DNA from: Apostichopus japonicus
Taxonomy: Eukaryota; Echinodermata; Holothuroidea; Aspidochirotida; Stichopodidae
DNA: 64,000 nt
Assembly: GCF_037975245.1 (NCBI RefSeq)
Contig: NC_092568.1
Coordinates: 11,309,501 to 11,373,500, forward strand
Reading direction: 5' to 3'
The position numbers were made by a program, and so were the translations under genes. Position 1 is the stretch's first letter. Every line of letters begins with the position of its first letter. Shown here piece after piece: positions 38,501-50,273 of this stretch. The notes under the pieces were generated by a model. It had not been told where the DNA came from, searched no databases, and saw only the letters and a list, made by a program, of their open reading frames with translations.

Positions 38501-40623
38501 TTTCAAAATTGACTTATAGATTTTGTCATTTTAGGGCGAGGGAACACTTAACGGTAACAGTTTTGTTATGCATTCGTTGCATAATCTACTGGGATAGAAT
38601 GGTCCTTCTATCATATAGTCGGTATATATATATATATATATAGGTCTAAAAATATGTTCCTTTTCCGAACTATATACCTAGCATCCATGAACGACGTATT
38701 TAATTACTTTGTCTGTATCTTGAAGTTTATGGTGCGGTTTGTCGGGCTGGTTATATTGAAGGCATGTATAGAGTGTACACTGTACAGTGAAAACATAGCT
38801 GCCATGTTTATCGGCTAAAACATTACATGAATCAAACGAGAAAGGGTTTTTCATAGAGAAAATGAAAAGTGTGAGTGAAACTTCAGCGTCTGTTAGGAGA
38901 ATGATTTGTAGATTGGGACCGGCGGAACCTTCTCATGATGCTATTTTCTCCCTACTTTCCAAAAGTTACTGTCGCTCAAAGTTTCCCCATCTCCATTTTC
39001 TTATAATTTGATGGAAACAGAATAGCAACTAGCGGGAAGGTATATCCAAAAGCTTCCAAAAATATAGTAAATGTAAAATCAGATACCAAATTTATGCCAA
39101 TGCTACAACGTACCAACTTTGCTAAACGAAAGCTTTACCAAAGCCTCCAAGAACAAACCAAGTTAAAAAACGACCCCCCCCTCGCCTTCCCCACCCTGTT
39201 TAGAACTATTGTTCAAATCAACTGTAGAAAGGCTGCGTACACATTGCGCATGCGTTCAATAACACCACCCCCGTGACGTTAAAGATCCCTTTGGTGAAAT
39301 TCGAATATATTATATTCGCCCTTATTTGCTTTATTAAAATTGCAACAAACTACTTTTATACCGGCGAAAGTTATGGGCAAAATATGTACCTTATACACTT
39401 CAAAATGGATTCATGCAAAATATTGATCAAATATGGATTAAATTAGCAGGAGACAATTTAGCAAATCTCGATAACATTTTAACCAAATCCAGTCAAACAG
39501 ATTAAGGTTGTCAGTAAGTATTACCAGTATCCTTGTTTTGACGAGCAACGTACGTATAAACACACGTATACACCCTCAGGCTGTGCATGCAATACATATC
39601 TTTGCAATCTAAAAGAACGTTTTTTTATCAGAGAGATATAACACATGAATAGCTTTCGCCAAAATATTATGTATACATATCTATATATCTATATCTGTAT
39701 ATATATATATATATATGTATGTATATAAATATGTGTGTGTGTGTGTATTGAGTTTTGAGTTTTCGGCACAGGGGCGGGAGGGGGGGAGGGAGAGATAAAG
39801 TGCCTTGAAAATAAGCTACTTTAAGTCATGAAACGATCAATATTATTACTCCTGTATGATAAGGCACCTGTGACGGGAAAATCACTAATCCTATAGTGGG
39901 AGGGGGGGGGGGGGCATGAAATGTGAGGCAACCGGAAAAGCAGAACGATTTGATTTGATAGAACGCAAATGCTCACTAATACGGTCAGCCAAGTGCAAGG
40001 CTCTGTACGTATCAGTTCTGCGAATTCTTATAAAACTCTTCGTTATTACAGTATGAGCCTATATTATGTATAGGCCTAGAATACGAGTTCCTTTAGAATC
40101 CCTTTCTCCCGTCTGATCGCGTTGTTTGTCTAATTATAATGTACCAAACCCTCGCCGTCACAACGGGAAGTCGATAAAATGATGAAGTATGACATCTCAC
40201 TATAGCAAGCCTATAAAATTAATTGGTTAACAATAATCTCTCCTCCTAGTAACATATGGCGTAAGACAATCAGTTTGCATAGAACGAACAATGTATTAGT
40301 CATTATCAACATACTTTGGAGGTAGCCGCTTCGAAACCAGTTCTCACTACCAAATCTTTTACAGGCCCCTTTAACAGAAGAGAAAGACAAGAAAGAATCA
40401 ATCTATTTTTATCAGACTTCAGATCGATAATTTTTTAAATATGTTTGTCACTATTGAAATCATCTGTCCAATATTGACAACACTTGATGCTTCAAGTTTT
40501 GCGTGTTTAATCTGAGTCGATAGGCTGGCTTCAGTCACTTCATACTGCTACAGTAGCCTACCCAGAGGCTGGCTCAGAAGAAAAAAATCACCAGCTACGA
40601 CTTAGTTCCATTTTTACATGCAG
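35514..40623. other. Non-coding stretch
   Basis: No gene is recognised over 5 kb. Short TA arrays (36485-36540, 38623-38642, 39680-39745), C-rich patches (37900-37940, 39173-39182) and a G-run (39901-39914) are present. ORFs here are short and featureless. Confidence 0.5.
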
Positions 40624-40722
40624 CTGTTGTTGGCAACCACAATTCTTTGAGAGACGATATGTCCTGTTGGTTTGAAGCGGAAGACGGACGAACTAACGAG
40701 ACAGAAGTTATCTTAAATTCGG
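40624..40722 (+). CDS. Candidate internal exon, function unknown
   Basis: A 99-base segment lies between an acceptor (TTTTTACATGCAG) and a donor (GTAGGC) and is open in one frame (phase 2 in, phase 1 out). It reads VVGNHNSL, then MSCWFEAEDGRTNE, then TEVILNSG. The composition looks coding, but the peptide is not recognised and does not continue the K2P channel. Open segments of this length are common by chance. Confidence 0.2.
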
Positions 40723-40873
40723 GTAGGCCTATAGATCATATTAGTTACATCTTGTGCTGTATGAAAGTATCGTGTCCTTAATAAGAGCAGTGAATCATGG
40801 TACTTGTAAGGAACTAGCAAAGACACCGTACCCGATTGTTTCCGTTTCCAACGTAGTCTACATTAACAGCAGG

Positions 40874-40876
<3 letters not shown>

Positions 40877-40933
<57 letters not shown>
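40877..40933. repeat. TA then GA microsatellite
   Basis: About 32 bp of TA followed directly by about 25 bp of GA. Confidence 0.95.
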
Positions 40934-40991
40934 TTGGTTGATTGGCGTCTATCTTGGCGCAGAGTGCTCTATGTCCAGTGGACAGAGCGGA

Positions 40992-41031
40992 ATATATGTT
41001 GATACTAGTTGAGACTAGTCTCAACTAGTAT

Positions 41032-41041
<10 letters not shown>
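40992..41041. repeat. Perfect 50-bp palindrome
   Basis: The sequence is its own reverse complement around 41016/41017 (centre GAGACTAGTCTC) with no spacer. The non-TA core is 38 bp, starting GTTGATACTAGTTGAG. It lies against a TA array and just right of a smaller inverted repeat, TGTCCA-G-TGGACA, at about 40972-40984. Confidence 0.95.
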
Positions 41042-41096
<55 letters not shown>

Positions 41097-41158
41097 TATA
41101 TATATACATATACATATCTATATATATATATATATAAACACACACATATATATACATA

Positions 41159-41227
<69 letters not shown>
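41036..41227. repeat. TA microsatellite with CA interruptions
   Basis: An interrupted TA array that grows directly from the right arm of the palindrome. Confidence 0.95.
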
Positions 41228-41228
<1 letters not shown>

Positions 41229-42757
41229 CTCTCTGCGAAGGGGGGGGAGGGGGTAAAAATTCAAAAGGGTGCTTTTAGGCAAGCTGCATTGTAATAATTT
41301 CCCCATGTCTAGTTCGTGAAGAAGATGCAGTCATGCATCCGTCAAAAACTTGAGCCTGTCTGCAAATATCGTTATTTTCAGTCAAACGAAATGTTAAGTA
41401 ATTCCCTCGCAAGGGGCCTATGTAGACACGTATATGCGTATTCTGTTCATCACTGTGTTTTTTTTCATCACAATATGTCTATCTTTTACAGTCCATACAT
41501 CACAATTTCACTCTAGATATTTTCACAAGAGAAGGACAGAGTGAAACCTGACTTTTGCGATTTCATGTCCTCCATTTATGCATTTATGATATATGTGTTT
41601 ATGCATTTATGCATTTATGCATGCACAGTAAACTTGAAAGTATGACGGATTGATGCAGGACTCCTCCGTGTGATTTTAAAATGTTGACACTCGTATTAAA
41701 AGTTACGTGTTTTGCTCTATAAGACGCGTATTCTGTTCAGCTTGCAGGAGAGGGACCGTGGGGACAACTGGCATTTTGTGGTGCCGTTTATTATCTGTTT
41801 CCTGAATATTTCTTTAGACAATTGCAGGGACGTGTGCAAAGTGCAAACGTTATGATTATAAATATCATAGCATGACAGTTGATCTGTTTCTTTATAACAA
41901 AGAAGCTATTAATAAATGAGAGAAAGGTAACAATGAAGTTTACATATGCAGGGCGGCGGGCTGCGGAGGGGGGGGAGGGGAGCGTGCGGCGGGGTGGGGA
42001 GGGGTGGGGGTGGGAGAGACATTAAAAACTGTAGTCGAAGTTCCACACTGTATTATATTTAAAGGAGCAATGCAGAAGAACATACAGACTGACATTAATT
42101 AACTTGCAACATGCATATATATAACTCCACAATCATAATTCCAGGGAGTTGCAGAGTTTCTCTCGTCAAAATACCAAATATAATATAGAGTGACTTATCA
42201 ACGATATCGAGAAGTGACTTACAAGAAATATTATAGAATACTCTTAGGCACCGAAAACATCCCGTTCAAAAAGCGGTCACTTTTCCCAAGCACATAGCAT
42301 CGTGTACTGTAAAAATAGGTCGCCCAATGTAATATTAGACTACACGTCGTAAACTAAGGGATTTGAAAGAAATTCGGCTATAGGTATAAGGTTAATAGAG
42401 TGAATATAGGATGACGACACAGAAAAAAATCATCTTCAACAAGTTTGTTATAAATACTGTTTTTGCTCATTTTGCAGTGCAAGATTATTTCAGTTGTCAG
42501 AAAAAGTGTGACCCGCTGTGCTTGAGCGATTACTTCAAATCTGTTCATACCCCTCCCTCACTTCGTTCCCCTCTCACTTGCTGAGATTTTCGTAAATCAA
42601 TCAAATATTTAACATTATATAAAACACATACCTCGAAAAGTGATCTTCAGAAAATAGACAAGAGAACAGCACGTAATGTTTGTATAAGACGATTATATTC
42701 CCTAGCTATTTCATTTCAGTCATATTAGATTGCCACCACTTGAGTGAGACCATATCA
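41228..42757. other. Non-coding stretch with strong G-quadruplex potential
   Basis: A G-rich block at about 41951-42016 has many runs of three or more Gs on the plus strand. A TGCATTTA-type repeat lies near 41578-41625. No gene is seen. Confidence 0.55.
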
Positions 42758-42758
42758 G

Positions 42759-42806
<48 letters not shown>

Positions 42807-43264
42807 ATATATATCTATACATATAGACATTGTAAGATTTAAAGAGGTCATCTTAAGAAGAGAAAATCGTTTTAAATTTAATAGTGAGCTGGGTATTGCG
42901 TCAAAGCAGGTCAGCGCTCTTCTCTGTGCAACAGATTCTGTTACAACTTCAAACATTAACGAAGTGATGACTCTCATTCCCCTCTGTTTACCAGTTTCTG
43001 GTATGAGTTCCGTCAGGATTCCACTGCGGTTGGTCTTTTATATATCATGAAGCTATGGACACATCTGACGTCATCGATAACTCAATTTGCATGTTGCCAC
43101 GCTTTTGATCAAGTTTGGGTTTATAAATATATATATATATACATATATATATATATGCAAGACCTATAGTATTACTCACCATTTATGTCAATCCAATTTA
43201 TCATTACATATGGTATTTACCCATGATGTTCACTTTGCAATTAAACACCGTTTTGATGAAGTTT

Positions 43265-43330
<66 letters not shown>
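42758..43330. repeat. TA arrays and a short diverged duplication
   Basis: TA arrays occur at 42760-42826, 43127-43156 and 43272-43328. The last two are each preceded by the same phrase (TTTTGATCAAGTTTGGG at 43103 and TTTTGATGAAGTTTGGG at 43251), so the unit of phrase plus TA array was duplicated about 148 bp apart. Confidence 0.8.
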
Positions 43331-43331
<1 letters not shown>

Positions 43332-44413
43332 GAGAGTCACAGGGAAAAAGAAATCACGTCTCCTCTTTTTACCCTCAATTGTGAACATTCCGTGTGGAGT
43401 CCTCCAAATTCTAACTTTCATCACATGCATGTTGCTCACGGAATCAACTCTATAGACAAGATGGGAGCCTCATCTAGTGTCGTTTCTAAAACTAATTTTC
43501 TTCCTTTTATTGAGATATTTACGACTGGCTTAAAGGTTAATGGAGTCTTCTTTGTTTATACTGATGCTCTGTGCTTAGATTCTGCGTGCAAAATGGAAAA
43601 AAGGAACGGTGAATCGTAAACTAAGCTCTCCTCCACGCGAAACAGCTAAAAGAACAGAACTATATATATATATATATATAAATGCAGCAGCGAGATAATG
43701 TTGATGATGATGACGTGCACGAACAGTTAAAAGCACTTAATCATGGAACTATTTAATAAAAGCGCGCAAGCTTACATATACACAAGAATAGGCTTAGAGT
43801 TTAAGATGAACTGTTTTTTTGCCATTTACTCCATATATATGCGTTTTTTTTTTCGTTTATCGTTATCACACAGGGAAAGAATCTTCTCATGGTTTCGTCG
43901 AAATCCATTATAGTGAGAAAATTGAAAAAGTTTATTGTTTCAAAATGGTTATGAAAATTTAAATAATAAATCATTATTTCGTTCCTTTTTATCTTGAATA
44001 ATACCGGTGAAGAAATGAAGGTTAAATTTAAATTAGTTTAATAAAGCCAGGCCTATAGAAATTTCGCGGAATTGGTATTTTCATGATTACTGTACTATAT
44101 ATCTTTCCATGAAATTTTAATGTATTAGTGTACATACATGCATTATAAAATAGTTGTTTTTACATATCATAACGCGTATCTAGGCATTATATTACACAAA
44201 GGTTAATCGCCACTCCCTAAAGATACTGCCGTATCACAGTCCCTTCCACATTAATTCAATTTTACCCAATTCAGGGGCGTATCCAGGATTTTCCAATAGG
44301 GGGGGGGGGGGCGTCAGGCATGAATGATCGCCGTCCTGGGGGATGGGTCTAAGGGGAGGGGTGGACAATTTTTGCTTTCGAAGAAGGGCTGAAATGCAAA
44401 ATGGTGCCATATG

Positions 44414-45264
44414 CATGGGCGGCGATCCGTACTTCCGAGTGGGGGGGGGGGGGGGATATGACCTTGTTGACTATCTAAGCGTAGCGCCACCATGAGTTGG
44501 CGCGAAGCGTACAAGAAAATTTTGGGATTAACAAACCCTCTAGATGGCCGGAAACGGCACTTCCCGAGGTTTCCAAGCGGCATATACCCAACTTTAAAAT
44601 AGGGATGTCATGTCCGAAATATCTCATAATCAGGATCCAAAATACCTTTTTTTTAATTTCGGGTGTTATTTTGGGAAAATTGCCCCTGTCAATCTTGTTT
44701 CAGGCGCAACGTTAGAATGTTCGAGAGCTCTTTTATATTATTCGATGAAGAAAATGGCCTCATGCAGGCTATTATAGGCCTATACACATGCAATACACAA
44801 TTACACATAGTTACATTCCTAGGTACCGATTGCTAGGGCATCCAGGTGAAACGTGTATTAAGCATTACCCTGGTAACATGAGATTCTCAGCTGTTCGAGG
44901 GAACATGTACGTGTGTAGGCCTACTATAGGGCCTATATGAATACTATGAGGGTGCATATATGTACTATATCAATACCGTGGGCGCAATAATACATTTTGT
45001 TGTTATAGGGCCAATGAAGCCTACAGTCAACTATTCTTGCTTTATAAAGACGCTTTATTTGAAAAGATCGCACTGCGTTTATGGTAGGCGAGAAATGAAG
45101 CTAAAAAAGAGCCTTACATTAACGATGATGCATAAATGTAGGCATGAAAATATTTTTATCCCTGGCATTTGGTGAGGGGATATGGTGTATTACATCCCCT
45201 CCACCCATTTTCATGGGGGGATATATCCCCCTTCCCCCCCCCCCCCCCAGGATCGCCGCCCATG
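44414..45264. mobile_element. Nested hAT-like MITE with perfect TIRs and target duplication
   Basis: The left end CATGGGCGGCGATCC (44414-44428) and the right end (45250-45264) are perfect 15-bp inverted repeats. The flanks carry an exact 8-bp duplication, GCCATATG (44406-44413 and 45265-45272). The 851-bp element starts with a poly-G run and ends with a poly-C run just inside its ends, and has no coding capacity. It contains the shared module on the minus strand (44471-44569). Confidence 0.85.
44471..44569 (-). repeat. Shared MITE module, copy 3 (inverted)
   Basis: The reverse complement of the module at 21552-21646 and 22770-22867. The hairpin core GCGCCAACTCATGGTGGCGC is present on the minus strand. 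Confidence 0.85.
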
Positions 45265-45623
45265 GCCATATGTGATCCATTTTTCGACCTTAATAATAAG
45301 CAACATTTCCAGTAAATATGGACACAAAATGCACAATTTAGTATGGCTGGCATGTCACTTAGTGTTTATAGTGATAATACAAACACAATAACCATCTATG
45401 TTTCTAAAACTATTATGCCGCCGAACTTCGCCAGAACCTTTTTTTGGCAAACAAAAAATAAAGCATACGGGAGGGGGGGGGGGGGGTTGAGCGATCACCG
45501 ACATCTCACTTAAAGGTCGTCATCAATTTTTTTATTTTTTTTGCTAAACTTTTTTTTTTTTTTGGTGACGGCCAATAGGGGGGGCGCGCGCTTGTTGCGC
45601 CCCAGCCCCTGGATACGCCCCTG

Positions 45624-46957
45624 CAATTAATTTACAACTTCAAACAACGCACGACGGTGTACCTCTGCAACACCGACCTCAAATAGTAATACATGCAGCT
45701 TAGTTTAGGGGACTTGATGGAGTTGGAGAACATACAGTATCGCAGACAGAAACGTTTTACCTTTTTTTTTGTTCACTCTTATCATGCGTGTTGTTCATGT
45801 GCTGCTTTGCAATTCGCTTAACAACACGGGGTTTGAGGCTTGCCCCCCCCCCCACCCCAAAAGAAATAAGCATAAATAAAAAAAATGAAATAAAATGTAA
45901 TGCTACTTACTTTCGGATAACTTAGCACTATATAGTCAAAACACTGCATCATTATCTTAATGATTACATGTTTGATATGCGTAACACTTAGAAGAAAAGA
46001 AATTACTTGTCAAACATCATATATATATATATTGCCTAAACTTTTAGTAACCTAAAGTACTTAAGCATAATGGAACTCGAATCAAGAAGGGATGAAAATC
46101 ATTTCCGTTTTACTACACTTTTTTCCCCCGATAACAGGTATTGACGTCAGTTATAAGAAAGTTAATATCAAAAAAAATTCATATATTTACATCAGAAACA
46201 ATCAAGCCAAATATAGGAAACACACAACTTTTACCCCCCGGAAAATGCCATTAGCTCTGATGTTATATCCATCAACGTACTTTGAAATAATTGTTAAATT
46301 AACCAAGCACGTCGAAACCTTCTCTCTCTCTTTCTCAATCTTTATTCTTATTTCTTTCAACACTATATTCTATTTGAATTTTGAACAGGCTGTGTCATGC
46401 ACCATCCTCTCTAATAAACAGCGAATTTATTAACATCGATAAAAGGCTATAGGATGCACTATATACCGTTAGGTGATTAAATTTACACCCAAATGATGAC
46501 CAAATTGATTCGATGGCATAGGCGGCTGTTTCCCCGTTATTTATTTGAGCATTTATGGATGCATATTTCCTTCACCTAATGCAAACGCAAAAAGCAAAAA
46601 TAATCATGATCTACAAAAGGACCCAATAGATGCGTGGTCATGACGCGGGCTATAGGTTCTCAAGTTCCTAAATATAGGTAACTATAACGGAGATATAAAA
46701 TAGATATAATGGAGACTTTCAGAAAAGATTAATAAGACAATACATCTAAAGGAACCTTAAAATTGACGAGGAGGTATAATAAATAGTTTACGTTGATAGA
46801 CAATTCTTATACTATGGTATTCCTTTCAAATTATAATTTATTATTATTTTGAATATCAGCATTGTTCCAAAAGGAATAAAAGCATGTGAAAAAAGAGGAG
46901 ATAAGAAGAAAAAAAAACACCGATAACTCTTTCATTGTCTTTTCATCTGTCTACAAA
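45624..46957. other. Non-coding stretch
   Basis: Homopolymer runs (T at about 45550-45562, C at 45843-45852) and a CRE palindrome (46142-46149). The 113-residue frame at 46092-46433 shows no domain. Confidence 0.5.
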
Positions 46958-47085
46958 ATATAAATATAATAATCATAATAATAAATACAAAAATATAAAT
47001 ATAATAGTAATTAATAATAATAACAACAATAATACTAATAATAATAAATAATAATAATTAATAATAATAAATAATAATTAATAAT
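46958..47085. repeat. AAT-rich trinucleotide repeat
   Basis: A degenerate AAT/ATA array of about 130 bp. Confidence 0.85.
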
Positions 47086-47389
47086 CTTTCTTTCTTTTTT
47101 TCTTACATCTTCCTCATTGAACCTCGAATAACAAGGATAAATTCCCTTACGATAAACATTGTTCTGTTAATCACTTCTGACTGTTACCTAATTTTTTTCA
47201 ACGCATGCGTACTATTCCTATGATTTAAGGACTTTCAAATGTCAACATTCTTTCCTTATAAAAGGAAAAATTGAAACTGAAATATCGTGGTGCTAAGCAT
47301 TAGTATTTCATATACAACAATGCATGTTTCAACGTTCAAAATTGTATATTGAAAACTTAATCCACATATAATACTTGTGCGTGTGTATA

Positions 47390-47494
<105 letters not shown>

Positions 47495-48854
47495 GTGGTA
47501 ACAAAGATAAGCATATGTTAACTGCAAACAATGTATAGGTCAGTCCACAATCACGTACACTGCAGCCTAGCAACAATCTCCTGAAAAAGAAAAGATCGTG
47601 TTGCTAGGCAATTGGCAACCCTGATTTTTGGTAATGCAGTGTCTAGTTGTATCTTGTTGCAATAGAGACAACAATGCGATATAAACTTCTATAATTTTAT
47701 CGTCATGTTCCTAATTTCATTTTTTTTTTCAATTTATTATGTGTTACCTCTCCATTATATCTTATAATATTTAACTTCTGCATACGCAGAGAAAAAAGAA
47801 GTGTGCTCGGGGAATTTAGATATAGGGGGGGGGGGACATGTCTAAAAGAAAACTACATTATTTTTCAATTTCAAAACAGTATTTATTAAAATTTACAAAC
47901 AATTTCTTCGAAAAGTTCACTTTGCAGTCATGCAATTTTAGGAATAGAAGTTTAAAATCCTTCTTAAAAGCATTTTGAAAAACATTTGATGTTTCCACTC
48001 GGAACTCTTTGATGATGGTTTTGGAAACGACTTTATATCCATGAGAGAATTTCTACGAAAAATGGAAATCACTGATTACACTAAACAATGTCTTGTTTTG
48101 CAATTGAAGATGTATTTATCGCGTTCCTATTATTAACGCTGAAAATTCATAACTAAATTTTTTTTTTAAAAAGGAGGGCGCATAAGATCCACCTTTTGTT
48201 ATTCCTATAACGTTGTGTATCATGTAAAACAAAAATGGTTGACAATTTTTTTAATGATTAAAAAATGTTGAGATTTTTTTTTGCAATAAAATTAGAGACC
48301 TTTTTTTAAGAAAATATTGCTTAATATTGCTGATTTAATTAAATTGACATAGACCGCCTTATAATAGACGTAGTTCTCCGGATTATAAACTGGCTGACTG
48401 ATTTGCAGTCGCAGGAAATTTAATTAGACTATTTAACTTGCTCGAAGAAAAAAAGAGAAGTTTGCTAAAAATACATTCGAGGAAGCAAACAAGAGCTAGA
48501 ACAAAGTTCAACAAGTCTATAAACAGAGAAATTTCGTAAAGATTGTTCTCCTGAAATTTAACGAAATCAGAAAAAAAATAATAATGTTTATCCAGCTTTG
48601 TCCTGTGTGTTTACAAACATTGAACGTTGGCATGTGTAAGTCGAAATGGTATACGTAAAAGGTACAGAAAAATAAAACAAAGAACACAAATAGAATAAAA
48701 GAAACAATGTTGACATCACTTTGTATGATCTGTTGCAATGGTGTACGCCAAAGACCTCCACCATGGAGGGGAAGAAGGCGGGGGGGGTTGGGAGAATTGG
48801 GGCACTGAAAATACATTGCATGAATGTCCCTACAAATTTATATACATATGAATA
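47495..48854. other. Non-coding stretch with X-box-like inverted pair
   Basis: CCTAGCAAC (about 47566-47574) and GTTGCTAGGCAAT (47600-47612) are inverted copies of an X-box half site. No gene is seen. Confidence 0.5.
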
Positions 48855-49019
<165 letters not shown>

Positions 49020-50062
49020 ACACATACATCGGTGAATATAAATGGACTTCGTCATTATCCGAAGGGAAGTTATGACCACGGGTGTCAAATCCTTTGGTTC
49101 ATAAAGGCGGAATTTGAAGAGTCTTTCGAAGGGTAATTAAAGCACGGGGAAAAGAGCAATATTAAAACGAAAGTGATTTAATTTGGTTTCGTCGGCGTCG
49201 GATAACAAAGAAGATGATTGATTTTACCTCTGGCCATTGCGAAGTACCGACCTACTGAAGATGGCCAAACGAATAAAGGGAAAATCTCTTTATTTAAGGA
49301 AAACATCAAGGACTATTTTGGGGCTAGTATTATGATCGATACCTGTTTTAAGAGGCCGTTATTGATTTCTTTAGAAAAAGAATTACAGAAGTCTTTATCT
49401 TAAGATTATACTTGTCAGTTTAACACTATCATATTTTATTCATTAAAAGAAAACGAAAAACAAAAAATGACAATGAGGGCGAAAAATCAATAAAGAAATA
49501 AAAACTGTACATGGCAACAAATATGAGAATCAAGACCTGATTTGCCAAACGCCCTAATATTCCGTCCTTTGAGATCGAACAGAATTTTTTTTTTTTTTTT
49601 ATATTTTAAGTTTCAGTTTTGTTGCTTTTTTAGCACTATGAATGCACGACATGAATATTCATAGAATAGCAACACTGTGATAGTATTGTATACAGTTTAT
49701 ACACATGGTAACATCACCTTACGTTGCGACGTGTAATGAATATTTATAGAATAACATAACTGAACACCCAATTATACTAACCTTTTGCTCGCAAATATCC
49801 ACATGAAACTTCTTCGAGAATATTTGCGAAGTAAATTTATTCTTTTGTTAAGATGTGCACTTTTCATCGACTTCAACCTTAAATAAGGAGACACCCTAAT
49901 CAACTAGGTAATGGACGCTGATTATATGTCAAGAGGTTCGAAACCGGTAAGGAAGCTCGTTAATCCACTGTGGGCTTTTGTCACTTGTATCGAACAATGC
50001 TTGTCCTTTTTTTGGTTGCATATTTTGCCTTACTTTATAGAAGACAGAAAACCTGTCTAAAC

Positions 50063-50071
50063 TATCCTCAG
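50063..50071 (+). other. Target-site duplication, left copy
   Basis: TATCCTCAG, repeated exactly at 50265-50273. Confidence 0.75.
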
Positions 50072-50264
50072 ATTCGCTTCTCAGCCTTTTGGCTAAGATC
50101 ATGTGTAGTGTATGTTCCCTTTCGAGGGGAATGGTGTTACACATCCGACGATGATCACACAGTCACAGTCCCGATGCAAGGGGACTGGGGTTGAGAGCGG
50201 ATCAGTCGTTCGGTAGTTTGGTGTTCGTGCCCAGGTTGTTTCCTGGGCGACTTTTCATAAAAAG
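50072..50264 (+). mobile_element. Retroposed U2-snRNA-like element (snRNA-headed SINE or U2-variant retrocopy)
   Basis: The element starts ATTCGCTTCTCAGCC and continues TTTTGGCTAAGATCA, almost identical to the first 30 bases of U2 snRNA. GTGTAGTG then stands where U2 has its branch-point-pairing GTGTAGTA. After about position 45 the sequence departs from U2, and no Sm site is visible. The remainder is strongly structured: a UUCG-capped hairpin (about 50115-50135), a stem pairing TGTGTA with TACACA, CAGTCCC/GGGACTG, and a terminal GCCCAGG/CCTGGGC hairpin. It ends in a short A-rich tail (CATAAAAAG) and is flanked by the 9-bp duplication TATCCTCAG, so it was inserted by retroposition. Its length, 193 bases, is close to U2 itself. 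It may be a SINE family member, a U2-variant retrocopy, or a transcribed RNA gene. Confidence 0.7.
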
Positions 50265-50273
50265 TATCCTCAG
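50265..50273 (+). other. Target-site duplication, right copy
   Basis: TATCCTCAG, identical to 50063-50071. Confidence 0.75.

Larger units (their letters stand above)
44272..45623. mobile_element. hAT-like MITE (outer element), split by a nested insertion
   Basis: The left end CAGGGGCGTATCCAGG (44272-44287) and the right end (45608-45623) are perfect 16-bp inverted repeats. Five bases, CAATT, match on both flanks (44267-44271; 45624-45628), shorter than the usual hAT duplication. Removing the inner element 44414-45264 and one copy of its 8-bp duplication leaves an outer element of about 490 bp. No transposase is encoded. Confidence 0.7.

Noticed and set aside
50072-50264. Functional U2 snRNA gene
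   Set aside because: Similarity to U2 stops after about 45 bases, no Sm site is visible, and the flanking duplication marks it as a retroposed insertion.
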